From the NCBI GenBank assembly GCA_029339505.1, contig JAQISU010000210.1, forward strand, positions 11,297,501 through 11,361,500: a stretch of 64,000 nt of DNA. Reading direction: 5' to 3'. The stretch is from Unio delphinus (lineage: Eukaryota > Mollusca > Bivalvia > Unionida > Unionidae). Numbering within the stretch: position 1 is the first letter of the stretch; the number at the start of each line of letters is the position of its first letter. Positions 34,401 through 47,700 of this stretch are shown here, one piece after another. The notes beneath the pieces were generated by a model that saw nothing but the letters and a program-made list of their open reading frames with translations, was not told the origin of the DNA and made no database searches. The position numbers and the translations under genes are program-made.

Positions 34401-37400
34401 TAAAGCTACTATCATACAAATTGGGTTTCTTGATAGCCTTAGCTTCAGCATGCAGGGTGAGCGAGTTACATGTCCTTTCTAGTGACCCGAACTCTCTTTC
34501 GTTTCGATCAGAGGGTTTGATGGTCCTCTTGACGCAGCCAGGCTTCGTAGTCCAAAATAGATTACCATACATTGCGATCAACGAGTCGTCATTAGCTCGC
34601 TTTCTTTATAGATAAGTCAGGATCAACAGCCATGTAAGATCCTGTTTGGGCACTCTAGCACCATTTCAATGCATAGAGGTGAGTCAGGTCACATACTAGC
34701 ACCTCTTTCTTCTGGTGATAGCTGGGATATGAGATATCACCATTCAAGCCCTTGCTTCATGGCTGTAGTGGGTTATACGCTCGGCGTACTCTGAGAATTC
34801 GCAAATCAGTCACCTTATAGAAGCTGTTGCAGAGTCAACCTTCTACAGTTTTATCTTCAAGTTTGTACTCGCAGAGGCAAACATTGATTCTAGTAGGTCC
34901 GGTGTTGGGCAGCCCAGACGCCCACCAGACCCATGTGCAACAATCAGCACAGTCTATTAGCTTCGCTGGATTCGCCAGATAAATTTTCGTAGGTAAGAAG
35001 ATTTCAATAACTATCTTCTTAACCGCATAAAAGGGTCACATATCACGTGACCCTGGGCTGTGTTGCTGATTGAAAATTAGGAGACCGGGTTATCATTCAC
35101 ATGGGGAATCCAACCATCATTCCCTAGAGGATACCCGGGGTGGAGGTCGGATGCTCCGCATTCCCTCCTCCTATTACTTATTCTCCTAAAGTAATGTGAT
35201 TGGGGAACGTATTCAAAGGAGAAAGCAAATTTTTTAGTAAATTATGTTTCTCCGAGAATACTTACCCAATCACATTACTAAGAAACCCTCCCAACCACCC
35301 CGCCATGCGAGCATCCTCGTGTTTTATATATCGCTCAGCTTAAAAACTAAAGAAGCGACACCTAACGGGCGGCAAGGGGAGGTAATGGGCAAGAGTTATT
35401 GCCCTTTGTCTATATCACATAGACAGGAAAGACGAATTTTCGTCTTTTGGTAGGGCTGGATTCGCGAGGTAGCAGGTTAATATCCCTAAAGTAATGTGAT
35501 TGGGTAAGTATTCTCGGAGAAACATAATTTACTAAAAAATTTGCTGTCTATGTGGAGGAGTCATGCAGAGACCCCTGACTTTATGTGGAAGATTCATGAA
35601 TAGACTTGTGACAGAGATCCTTGCCTTTATGTGGAGGAGACATGCAGACACATAACTTTGTGTGGAGTTGTCATGCAGAGACCCCTGACTTTATGTGGCA
35701 GAGTCATGCAGATACTCATGAATATATGTGGAGGAGTCATGCATAGACTTGTGACTATGTGGAGGAGTCATGCAGACTCACTACTTTATGTGGAGGATTC
35801 ATGTAGAGAGCACTGACCCTGCATGGAGGAGTCATGCTGAGATCCTTACTTTATGTGGTGGAGTCATGCTGAGACTCTGACTTTATGTGGAGGAGTCATG
35901 CGGAGACCCTGACTTTATGTGGAGGAGTCATGCTGAGACCCTGACTTTATGTGGAGTCATGCTGAGACCCTGTCTTTATGTGGTGGAGTCATGCTGAGAC
36001 CCTGACTTTATGTGGAGTCATGCAGAGACCCTGACTTTATGTGGAGTCATGCTGAGACCCTGACTTTATGTGGAGGTATCATGCTGAGACCCTGACTTTA
36101 TGTGGAGGTATCATGCTGAGACCCTGACTTTATGTGGAGGTATCATGCTGAGACCCTGACTTTATGTGGAGTCATGCTGAGACCCTGACTTTATGTGGAG
36201 TCATGCTGAGACCCTGACTTTATGTGGAGGTATCATGCTGAGACCCTGACTTTATGTGGAGGTATCATGCTGAGACCCTGACTTTATGTGGAGGTATCAT
36301 GCTGAGACCCTGACTTTATGTGGAGTCATGCAGAGACCCTGACTTTATGTGGAGTCATGCTGAGATCCTGACTTTATGTGGAGGTATCATACAGGGACTT
36401 AAACATATGCCTTGTTTTGCATGGACATTGCCATTGTGCTTTAAACTGAGTTTCAGACAATGTTTAAAAAGAAAGTATTTTATTGAAGAAAGCTTTCTTG
36501 AAGCCATTTTTGTACAGATGTCTTTACAGTTTTACAGCAAATACTTTGTATTTTGACTGGGTATCATTGCTTCTCCAAATATTTCCAAACTTGAATTGAT
36601 ATAGTGGAACATTTGAGGTCTAAAGAGTTTGTTGGAGGAGTCTGTGAGCATTTGCAAAATTGAATTCACATTACATTGTGGAAATTATTTGTACTAAAGT
36701 GTTGTGGTGTTTGGGGATTCAGTTAGCATCTACAAACTTGAATTGACATTACTTAGTGAGAGAGTCATGGTGGGGGATTCTGTAAGCATTTAAAATCTTG
36801 AAATAACATTAGTTAGTGAGAGAGTTGGGGTGGGGGATTCTGTAAGCACTTACTAATGGAAATGTTGGGAACTAAAGAGTGGGAGTATTTGGGATTCTGC
36901 AAGCATTAACTTGTTAACACATCTAGTTGATATTAGTTGTTGATTTATTCTATGCATTTCAGGCACAGTAAAACATGGACAGTCTATGAAAATCAAAAAC
37001 CCATAACAGGACTGGCCTTTAGACCCACAGGGAAGAACATCATCCTCTTTGTGGCTACAGATAACTGCATACTTTCCATCAATCTTAGTGCTAGGGATAA
37101 AACGGTACAACATTTTATCACATCAATTTTCATAATATCTTAATGTGTTCACAACAAAATTAGTTTTCCAACACATAATTGTGAATGTTTATGTAGAACC
37201 TAATTTGTGAAACTGTAAGGTATATATACTATTTATTCAAATGGTGTCGGGCAATACTATAGATTTACATTCCATTCATACTTTAGTGTTAGGTTACAAA
37301 AACTATTGTTTGAAAATTTCTGATTCTGAGGTTATTCGCCAGGAGCAGAACATGTAATCGGTTTATCTGTGCAGAATTATTCTTTATTAGAGATACGTTC

Positions 37401-40400
37401 ATTACATGAAATGTTTACAAAATTGATTCCTTGACATCATTATTATCAAATTATACATTTTTCAACCATTAATTAATTAACATTGCAGACCACGCTTGAG
37501 CAGTTTGGCTGTAATCTAGGATGCAGTGTGATGAGTGACAGTAACCAAGACCATCAGTTTGTTATAGGGCGACAGGACGTAAGTGTCTTCTACCACAATA
37601 TACAGCTAGCTTATTTTCAAACAGTGCCCAAGTTTCTTGTCTTTTCTACGATATATAGCTGGCTTACTTTCAAACAGTGCCCAAGTTTCTTGTCTTTCCT
37701 ACTATATACAGATAGCTTATTTTTAAACAGTGCCCAAATTGTTTTTCTTTCATACAATATACAGCTAGCTTGTTTTCAAACAGTGCCCAATTGTTTTCTT
37801 TCCTACAATATACAGCTAACTTATTTTGAACCAGTGCCCAAATTTCTTGTCCTTCCTACAATATACAGCTAGCTTATTTTCAAACAGTGCGCAAGTTTCT
37901 TTTCTTTCCTACAATATACAGCTAGCTTATCTTTTCTAGCAGGTTGTGCATAGATAGGTAATACAAATGGATGATCTTATTGTCTAAGGCTATTCCATTT
38001 AAATGTACCAGGGGGAGGGAGAATATATTTATATTTTTGTTCTTTTTCTAGTTGGTTGTGAATCTGATATGTGGAGGTATTATTAAGAGAAACTCCATGC
38101 CAGTCAGGTTAAATGGAACGGTCCCTTCTTCATTTTTTTAAATCTTTAAAAATGTTTGTACACAGCAGATTTTCTAAAGTAATTGCATATTGTAGTACAT
38201 TAAAAGCTGATATGAGCGATCTCTGCTATGAGTGACCACCTAACATTTCCGACCACACTCACGGATCAATTTTGTTTTATATATGCTGTGTTGTGAGCGA
38301 CGACCTGCTGAACATGAATAATGACCATGGTATCTTAGCAAAATATGCATTTTTACCCTGTTGTAAATAACCGCATCGCAAAAAAAATGAGGATAAACAA
38401 AATCGACCTTTTGTTAATTCCTGGTAAATCAACCACTCATACCTTTCTAAATTAAAAAAAAATTATGTAAAAAATAGGCTGGGTACTAATGTCTGACTTT
38501 TTGTTAGCTATGCTTATAATACTTTATAGATTTGTCATAAACCAGACTAAAGCATATAAGCATTCCCAGTCTGGTTCCCTGCTTTGTATGCTCCCAGCAT
38601 AGTTTGCCACTATTCATATAGGGGTGAGCAATGCAGTTAGCATAAAAAGTAGAACCGTGCATCCCTATCAATGACTATCACAAGAACAGATAGACACCAC
38701 TGACATATATGTAATCCATTGTTACAGTGACTACTTGGTCAGCAACAATTGTTTTGATAAAAAACAAACATGAGGATTCATAGAAAAAAGAAAAGAGTAT
38801 TGTTGCTACCTGTGATGTACATGTCACGAATTGCCCTTGTACTGCCTAAGTTGATGTAGTGGTCAAGTATATTGTCTGTCTTTAGAGTTTATCCATATTG
38901 GGGGGTGGGTGGGTGAATAAAGTCATTGTCTATTAAACCATCAAGAGAGAACTGTTTGTGGGATTAATAGTGTTCAAGACTAAGTTTCTTTGTGTTGATT
39001 TTTTGTGTTGATATTAGGTGATTACATCACAATCACAAAGCTGTTGTCAATTGAAGTTGGTATGACCAGGTTACACACTTTGCTTACAGAATTAATAGCC
39101 TGTATGTCATCTTTGAATGAAGCCATTGACTTTTGTCTCTGAGTAAATGGTTCTGTTTTTGGATGAGATAATTCTTTCTTTTTATTTTATTAATTGTTAG
39201 ATATGCAATGCACATACATGTATATATTTTTTAAAATATTTTCCACAGTCCAGTCAAAACTGTCCTTACATTTGATATTACAACTGAGCACTAAGAATGT
39301 TAACACCTACAACCTTAATAACAATGGATGAACCTCAACTAAAAAGAGACAAATGTTAAGGCTGGAGAAAATATTTAATGTAACTGAAAAAAGTGAAAAA
39401 AAGCAGACCACTTGCAATAAAAGTGGTTTACATTGGTAAAACAAATTTAGGTTGTTATAAAGGAAAAGTTGTAATTCTTAAACAATTTCAAATGCCAAAA
39501 TATGTGATCTTCAAATGTAAATGTGATTTCATGTTTAAATGATAGAAGTATATCTTTATTGCTATATAATTTTGTTTTTAGATGAATGCATACAATAATT
39601 TGGCAAGAACTATTAATAAAGAATAGAATATATGTACAGTGATTGTAGTTTTTTTTCTTGAAATTGATTTAAATCTTGATCTTGGAAACTGATCGTTTTG
39701 TACCAAACTGCTATGAGAGACTACCTGTCTTGAGAGACCACTTTTGTTGGCAGAAGGGGCAGTCTTTCATCACAGGTTTTACTGTACATGAAAAACTATT
39801 TGAGCCATTTGAGCCAATGTTGTCTCAAATTATTAAACCCCACAATTTACAGTTGTCCTTCATATATGTGAATTAGTTTTTGTTTGGATGCTATTGCCAT
39901 AATAGAAAGTAAATAAATGATGTCTCAAAAGCTGTTAACAATATTTGACCAAATTTGATGACATCCTAACCTGAAGGCCTTTGTACAGATGATGCTAATT
40001 GACTTGCTAGAATGGACATTTTTAAGAGAAAGAAAACCTCCCTAAACCACTTTTAAAAACTGATCATTAGACTCCGGCTTAAAGCAAACCATGTCCTGGC
40101 ATACAAGTTTATGTAATATGTCAAGTCAATCATACAGTGTGGTTTCCATTTCTAAAATAGAACAACCTTAAATAGGCCAACTAGTCCTGCTTGTGCCTTT
40201 CAGACAGATGTCAGGATTGTTAGCACTTTGGTTTTTGGAGTGACATAAAGCTTCTTGTTTGTGGTTTCTACAATGCCATGAGAAGCTTGATGGAATTTAA
40301 GGTGGCCTAACAGCATAAGTCATTTCCATTGTATTCTATGCAGTCATAATAGCAATAATGGAACTTTTATATGTGTCCTCATTTTATTACACACATTTGG

Positions 40401-41637
40401 GTCTAGTGTTTTGTATTTTGTGAATTTATTATGAGAGACTTAATGAATTTACCCCACTGTAAATTGGCATCACATCAGTTTACCTCACTATAAGGGTTTC
40501 TTATGAATGTGTCACTGTAAGGTTTCTACACATGAATTTACCTCACTATAAGGTGACTCATCAATTTCTCACAATAAGGTGGAATGATCAATTCACCTCA
40601 CTATAAAGTGACTCATATCAATTTCAACCGCTCCAGTGGCCTAGTGGTTAGAGTGTCCACCGCAGAAGTGTTAGGTCGTGTGTTCGATCCCCGGCCGAGT
40701 CATACCAAAGACATACAAAAATGGTACTAACAGCTGCCTTGCTTGGCGCTCGACTGAATATTAAGAGGTTAGTGTTAGGACTGGTCAGCCTGGTGTCAGG
40801 ATAATGTGACTGGGTGGGACGTCATGCTACATGTTTGCAGCATGATGCCCCAGTGCTAGACATCACTATAAAACTGCCTCACTGCAGACATCGTAGTGAT
40901 ATGAGTAAATTAGCACTTGGAAAAATGTACACTACTTGTTCTGGCGATACTTTTGAAAATTGGCGACAAAATAATGAGGTTGGCGATTTTTTTGGCGACA
41001 GATTTTTAAAAGCCAGGACCATCCTTGCAAATGGCTACAGCTCACACTAAAGTCTCATTATAATGTAATATACTTGCAAACGAAAGTACACAAAAATAAA
41101 TTCTCAAGCTTTTTTGCTTCCTATTTGTACATTGATTGTTAGAATTACTTTGGTAAGTGATACAATTTACAAATTAATAATTTTTTTGTCAACAATTTTT
41201 CAGGGAGTGTATTTTTACCAGCCCGACTGTCGGGGTCCCTGTGTAGTAATTGAAGGAGAGAAACTCAGACTTGAATGGTTCCGTGGCTACCTCATTATTG
41301 TGGGAAAAGAAAACAAATCGTTCTTGAAGGCAGCAGTTGCGTATGTTCATTTTACCTATGATACAAAACGCATATATGCTTTTGGCGTAATCATTGCATT
41401 TTTTCCTGCTAAAAGATAATAGTGGCAAATAAATCATTGATTTTTAAATTTTTTTAGCATGTTATATGTGGATTACTCTTTTTTTTTTCTGCCTGGATTA
41501 CACTTTTTGTCCACTTTTATTACGTTTTTTTTCTTGTCAGGGTCGCATGTATGCATACTGATAAAAAAAATATTAATAAATGGTGGAAGAAATTCACAAC
41601 AGTAGAAAATGAGTAAAACGAACTGCATCTGATGTAT

Positions 41638-41710
<73 letters not shown>

Positions 41711-44700
41711 CTAAATCGAAATTCTCAAATGAGGATCACTGGTGGCTTCATTCAGGTGATCCTCAGGAACATTGTAGCGCAATCAAAGACCTGAACATTG
41801 GTAGAAAAAGAACAGGTTCATATATTGCTTTATACTGGAAAGATTATTAGTATTAAAATACGAGTTATTTGTTGAATAAAAAATATTAATTTTGTCATGT
41901 ATTTCTCTTTATGCAAAGCACTTTACAATAGGTAATGGTACAGTCAGTGTTAAGCAGATTTAAAGGGTCCACTGAGATGCATGGCAATATTCAGGAAATG
42001 AAAGCTTGACAACCGCTATTTAAAATGTTTTTATTGGTATATATTAGGGCCACATTAAAACAATGTGTCTCAATGAAACATGAAAAGTTTGTGGTAGTCA
42101 TCAAAGTTGCAATATCATGTCTTTGGGATGTTATGAGTATAGGCTGTTAGAAAAAGTAACAGGAAAAACATCAAGACATCAAGCTTTGTCAAATTTGACA
42201 AATAAAGTATCCCTAGAATATCAAGTGAAAAATGGAGAAGAAAAAACCCATACAGTTTTATAAATCAAATCTAAATAATCCAAGAATCAAAATACATAAG
42301 TCCTATTAGTAAACAGTCCGGAATGAAACTGAGTTGGAATCACGATGAAATCCAGAATGGAAGATGATGACTTCATTTGTAACTTGCAAAGTGCTGTTAT
42401 GGCAACAGTATTTTGTTCAATCACAGAAAATATTATTCCAGTTTTGAATTCAGTGGAACTTTCAATAAATGTTTTTGTTCAAGAATTTAGTAGGAGCACT
42501 TGTGCATTTCCAGAGAAAAGAATCACTTGAAAATTCATTACAATAAAACTGGTCACAATTTAGGATTGGAGCTTGACTGACAATCCTTTATCATTACATG
42601 AGTTACAAACTCAAATGCAATACAGATGCCCAGATCGGGGTCAAGTGTTCATCTTTCCAGAAGGAAATGAAGCATGTTACATAATTAATAACCATGTCAT
42701 CCAGGTATGTCCTTGATCTAACTTAATGAATCTGACTCTGAGAAAGAATTTAAAAATTTTTATCACTGGTTCTAAATCAAGGTCATACACTAGATAAATG
42801 TTTCTATCATGAGGTGTTTATCAATAACAATCATGTCAAACAGAACTGAACTGAATTTCTGGACAATGTCAGATCCAGTATTAAAAAAAAAGTTACAGTA
42901 GCTTGTCATGGAATAATACTAAATTTAATACTAACAAGTAAATAATTAAATTACGTATGCATAAAAGAGGGATGCTATTCTAATGTATTTTGAAGGCTAA
43001 AGTCATACCTATGACAAGGGTTCATAGGGGAAAAGCCTTGATAAATAAATTTGTCTTTCAAGGCCTCGAAATACCTTGAATATTCAAATTTTTGTTGGGT
43101 ACCTTGAAAAGCCTTGATTGTATTAAAACCTAAAGGAATTATCAAATAGTTTTGTTTTGCAGATTTAAATATATTTTTTTAAGAAAAGATCTCTCACTAA
43201 GGAAAAGTTTTGGATTATGAGATGTTTCACAGACAGCTTTGCAAAATGTAAATTATGCCAGGTGGCAAATGTAAAGATGTCAGTATAAAGGAAAACACTG
43301 GTTGAGTGAGTATTGACAGTGTAAGAAATGCTGGTGGAATTCACCAAATTGATATAACACCAAAAATGCTTATAAATGCAGGCAGTGCTTACAGTAGGTA
43401 CAGCATGTACATGGATGAACAGAGGAAAAACCTTAAGCAGGAGAGAAGAGGACAAAAATGAAAGCACTGCACTGGATGAGGAAATAACAGTTAGAGAAGA
43501 AAGGCAGTCACTGAAGATAAACATTGAGACAATAAAGCTGCTGCTGATAAATATGCAATGAAATCAGAGACCCATAGGAAAATTGAAATTATCATGACAT
43601 CCAGTAGTTTGAGGAAAAGTGTTATGGACAATATCTTGAAACACAGTTTGATGACAAGCTACAAGAACTGAAAATTCACGCTAAAATATTTTGGACTTTG
43701 TAAATAGTGTGGTGTTATTAGAGTCAAATGAACTTTGTTCAGTGACTGAGCATTATTAATCTTATGCCCAGATATAGGATGTTTAGTATTAATTGGAATG
43801 ACTGATTGATTGATTGATTGATTGATTTATAACGGCGCACCAGCACTTTTAGGCTATTTAGCGCCATACAGTATGTTGTATTTATACATGGTTAAAAACA
43901 CTAAAGGTTTAATATCGACCAGCAATATAAAAAAAACAAATAGTTCAATATAAAATGATAAGTTGTTGGTAACAATAAAATAGGAAGCTTGGAATGACAT
44001 CATTGATAACAATAAATACCTTTTTGATATCTAAACCCTATCATACAACAAAAAACATTGACATCAGTGATAACAATAAATACCTTTTTGATCATCTAAA
44101 CCCTATCATAACAACAAAAAACACATTTTCCAAAATAGTGCTTTCGATTTTAAGAGACCATAATTATTGTATTTAATATAAAGGCTGTTTGAAAAGTATG
44201 TTAAATGTCTTTATGTACATATAAATGTATACATATATGTATATGTATATGTGTATGTGTATGTATATGTATATGTATATATGTATATGTATATGTGTAT
44301 GTATATGAAAAAATATAATGTATACATATATACATGTAATTAGAGTTTTTTTCCCCCCCTTAAGAAATTTTTCTGAAATGTTGTGAATGCAAGCATCATT
44401 TAATGAGCAAAGCCTCAAAAGTTGGAACAGACTTTTTTTTAAAGATTGCTATCTTTTGATCAAATACATTTATTCCCTATCATTTAGCTAAAATGGATTG
44501 ATAATTTTGTTCTTTATTAGCTTTTACAGTAGTCATAGCCTGGAGATGCATACAGTGATGGTAGGGTTAGCTAAAATGGATTGATAATTTTTTTTTCTTA
44601 TTTCCTTTTACAGTAGTCATAGCTTGGAGATGCATACAGTGACTGTATATGACATGCAGAACAAATTTGTTGCCCACACAGCACCATATCCTGATGTGAT

Positions 44701-47700
44701 TGATGTACTCAGTGAATGGGGCTCCCTCTATGTGCTAAGTGGTGACAGAAAGGTCTGTTTGAGCTAAAGGTTGTTATATTTAAAAAAATATATCTTTTGA
44801 TATATATCTATTTATTCTTTAAATACGTTAGTTGTAGTAGTTCTCCCAAGGTGTTAAGACTGGGTAAGTATTTGTGAAGAAATATATTATAATAGAAAAA
44901 TTGATTTTTTTAAAAACCTGCAACAAGCATGGTTCCACTGTTACAACTCTGTGGTCTTCAGCTAAATAACAGAAAAGAGCAATTCAACAAACAATTTATT
45001 TCCCTTGAATACAAAGTGAAAAATCAAAAAAAAAATATTGTTAGTTAAATCCTAAATAGCCCTAAAATTTATATCACAAGTATAGAAGAATAGAGCTCCA
45101 AACAAGTTCCAGTGTTGATCTGAATGGGCATTTGTTCACCTTGTTGGATTGGAACTGGATTTGTCTTTAATGGGAAGCGACCATGCTTATTGCTCAACTC
45201 CACAAGCATCAAAGAATAACTTCAGATTTCTTGTTTATCAGTGTCTGTTGACTGGCAGTGAGAAAATACAGTATTTCACTCCAGCAATTTATCAGCAGAG
45301 AGAAGAATGTAGTTTTTTAGACCCAGCAGTTTATTATTTTATTCATAAAATCAAGTTATTCCTGGCCAGGCATAAAATACAGTACATTTCATTTGCTTCA
45401 TGTTTTTCCAATACATGGCATGTGATTAACCAGGTCATGCAAATATATACATGTAATAAGTGAACAGATAAAAGACCAAGGGAAATAACTATGTAAAGAA
45501 AGTGGCATTTGAAAGATGATATGCTATTGTAGTAATTGATATTAGTCTCAGAACAGGTTGGCATAGCCTTAATGAGTGGAAGATATTACTGATGTTAGAT
45601 TATGTGTTACTAATTTAATTATAATTTAAATCTTGTAAATGATTTTTTTTTTAAAAACAAACAAAACAAGTATCATATTTGTTGTTTTTATGTCAAGTCT
45701 GAAAAATGCCCTGACCCAGATCCATCACCACATAATGTATTAACAATTCTTAGTCTATGCAGTTTATTGGGAGTAATTTGTAATTAGTGTAATTAATAGA
45801 ACAAGATTGACCTTGATCTGCTTGTTTATTGTGTCAGATCAGGATTTATGTTGTTTGACTCAACATACAAGCTCATGCACAAACATGTGTATACAGTAAA
45901 CAAATAGAATGTAACATGACTGTGTGGCATAGGTATCAATTAGTATGTACATAAACACTGTAAGGTTACTGGCATTTATGTTTAACTCTGTTCTCCAATC
46001 CTGCCTGTAGGCATGATGAGGCTGTACCCTACTTCTGAGCTCTTTAGCATCAAGGTCATTTCAAATACAACAAAGTGGGTGTCATTAGAAATAAGCAGAC
46101 AGTTGTAGATCTACATGGATACCAAATAATCTAGACTTTCAACTCACATTCCAAACTGCAGTGCCTCTGAAGTGGGAGGTCGTGGGTTCAATCCCCAGCT
46201 GAGTCATACCAAATACTTACAAGAATTGTACTAACAGCTGCCTCGCTTGACACTCAGCATTAAGAGATTAGTGTTAGGACTGTTTGGCTTGGTGTCAGGA
46301 TAATGTGACTGGGTGGGACATCATGCTGCATGTCTGAGGCATGATGCCCCAGTGCTAGACATCAGTATAAACTGCCTCACTGCAGAAATTGGAGTGATAT
46401 CACTGAAAAATTGTTAAAGATACGTTTAAAAAATCTAATAAAACAAACAAAGTGCAGAGAGAAGAATGTAGTTTTTTAGACCTGATTTTATTACAGCAAA
46501 AATTGGCTGTTTTCGTAGGATAAGTTGGGGATTGGGAGTAAGAATTGGCCATGAAAAGAACAAGATGGGTCCAAGGAGCAAAAAAAAGTAAAAGAACTCC
46601 AACTTTTACCACAGTCAAGCAGCCAATGAAAAAATGGCATTTGTAGCACAACTAGGCATCAGTGTAAATGAAAAACTCTTGGTAGCAGTTGTATTTGGAT
46701 GTATTTAGAATTAACCCCCGAAATGCATTTCCTATCCCCATTTCAGACAAAATGATAACAATCTCTGGCGCCAAATGAGTTGATAAACACTAACGCATAA
46801 CACAAGTATCCATTGTTGATGTGTGTGTAAGTGCACACTACAAGATAACACATCTATGACTTGAATTTCGTAACTGAAAAGTAAAGTCATTCAATTCTGT
46901 GTCACATAAAACTAGCAAATAGAATTTCTTATAGTCAGATTGTATCTTAATCCAGGAAACTCTGTCATATTGCATCAACTGCTATTTTTCTGTAATCACA
47001 TAATCATATTCAGAGATGCTGCAAGGACATGTGAAAGCTGGAAAGGTGCAAATTGTTTCGAATTTATGCAATTGGAAAGCAATAATGCATAACAGAAATT
47101 AGCTTTTAAGTTGCCCATGTTAAAATGTATTCTGTACTGTATAAACTTTGTATTGAACTGTTCTTTTCATAAAACAAGTCATGCTGCCTGTAGAGGTATC
47201 GTAGCACTTTTTGCAACATCTGTTTCTTTTAAGATTGGCTATTTTATACACATAAGAGTTCTTTACATAAATAATTCTTAAACTAAACAACATGTTAGAA
47301 TAATAATTGCAATAACATAAGTGATCATGGAAAATAAAACTGTACAGGGCAGATTAGAAAGTTAATTTTATAAACTTTCTAATCTAACAAGATTATCTAA
47401 TTGTTGTTAGCACTATTTGTGTATTTCAAGTACTTTTTATCAACCAACCCTATACCTCACCATTTATATGAATTAACAAAAATACCTTCTGACCACCCAA
47501 CCCTATACCCCACCATTTATATGAATTAACAAAAATACCTTCTGACCACCCAACCCTATACCCCACCATTTATATGAATTAACAAAAATACCTTTTGACC
47601 ACTCAACCCTATACCCCACCATTTATATGAATTAACAAAAATAGCTTCTGACCACCCAACCCTATACCCCACCATTTATATGAATTAACAAAAATACTTT

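Larger units (their letters stand above)
28361..35544 (+). mobile_element. DIRS1-like tyrosine-recombinase retrotransposon (decayed, 7.2 kb)
   Basis: Inverted terminal repeats of about 188 bp (28361-28548 and 35337-35525), an internal complementary region at 35186-35280 whose two halves match the outer ends of the left and right repeats, and coding relics in the order gag-like, reverse transcriptase, RNase H, tyrosine recombinase. Inverted terminal repeats plus an internal complementary region are diagnostic of DIRS1-type elements, which integrate a circle through a tyrosine recombinase and make no target-site duplication. All enzymatic frames are interrupted, and the reverse transcriptase lacks its N-terminal part. 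It lies in sense orientation in the 11-kb E5-E6 intron of VPS11. GC content is visibly higher than the flanks between 29.6 and 34 kb. Confidence 0.92.

Noticed and set aside
40627..40700. tRNA gene
   Set aside because: A and B boxes are present but there is no cloverleaf with anticodon arm and acceptor pairing, and the body repeats elsewhere: it is a SINE head.
42345..42530. Possible LINE ORF1 fragment (NLQSAVMATVFCSITENI)
   Set aside because: Only one short frame and no neighbouring endonuclease or reverse transcriptase; too little to call.
45149..45463. 104-codon plus-strand open frame in the E9-E10 intron
   Set aside because: No recognisable domain, no splice signals in phase and no repeat evidence; its length is within chance for this much sequence.
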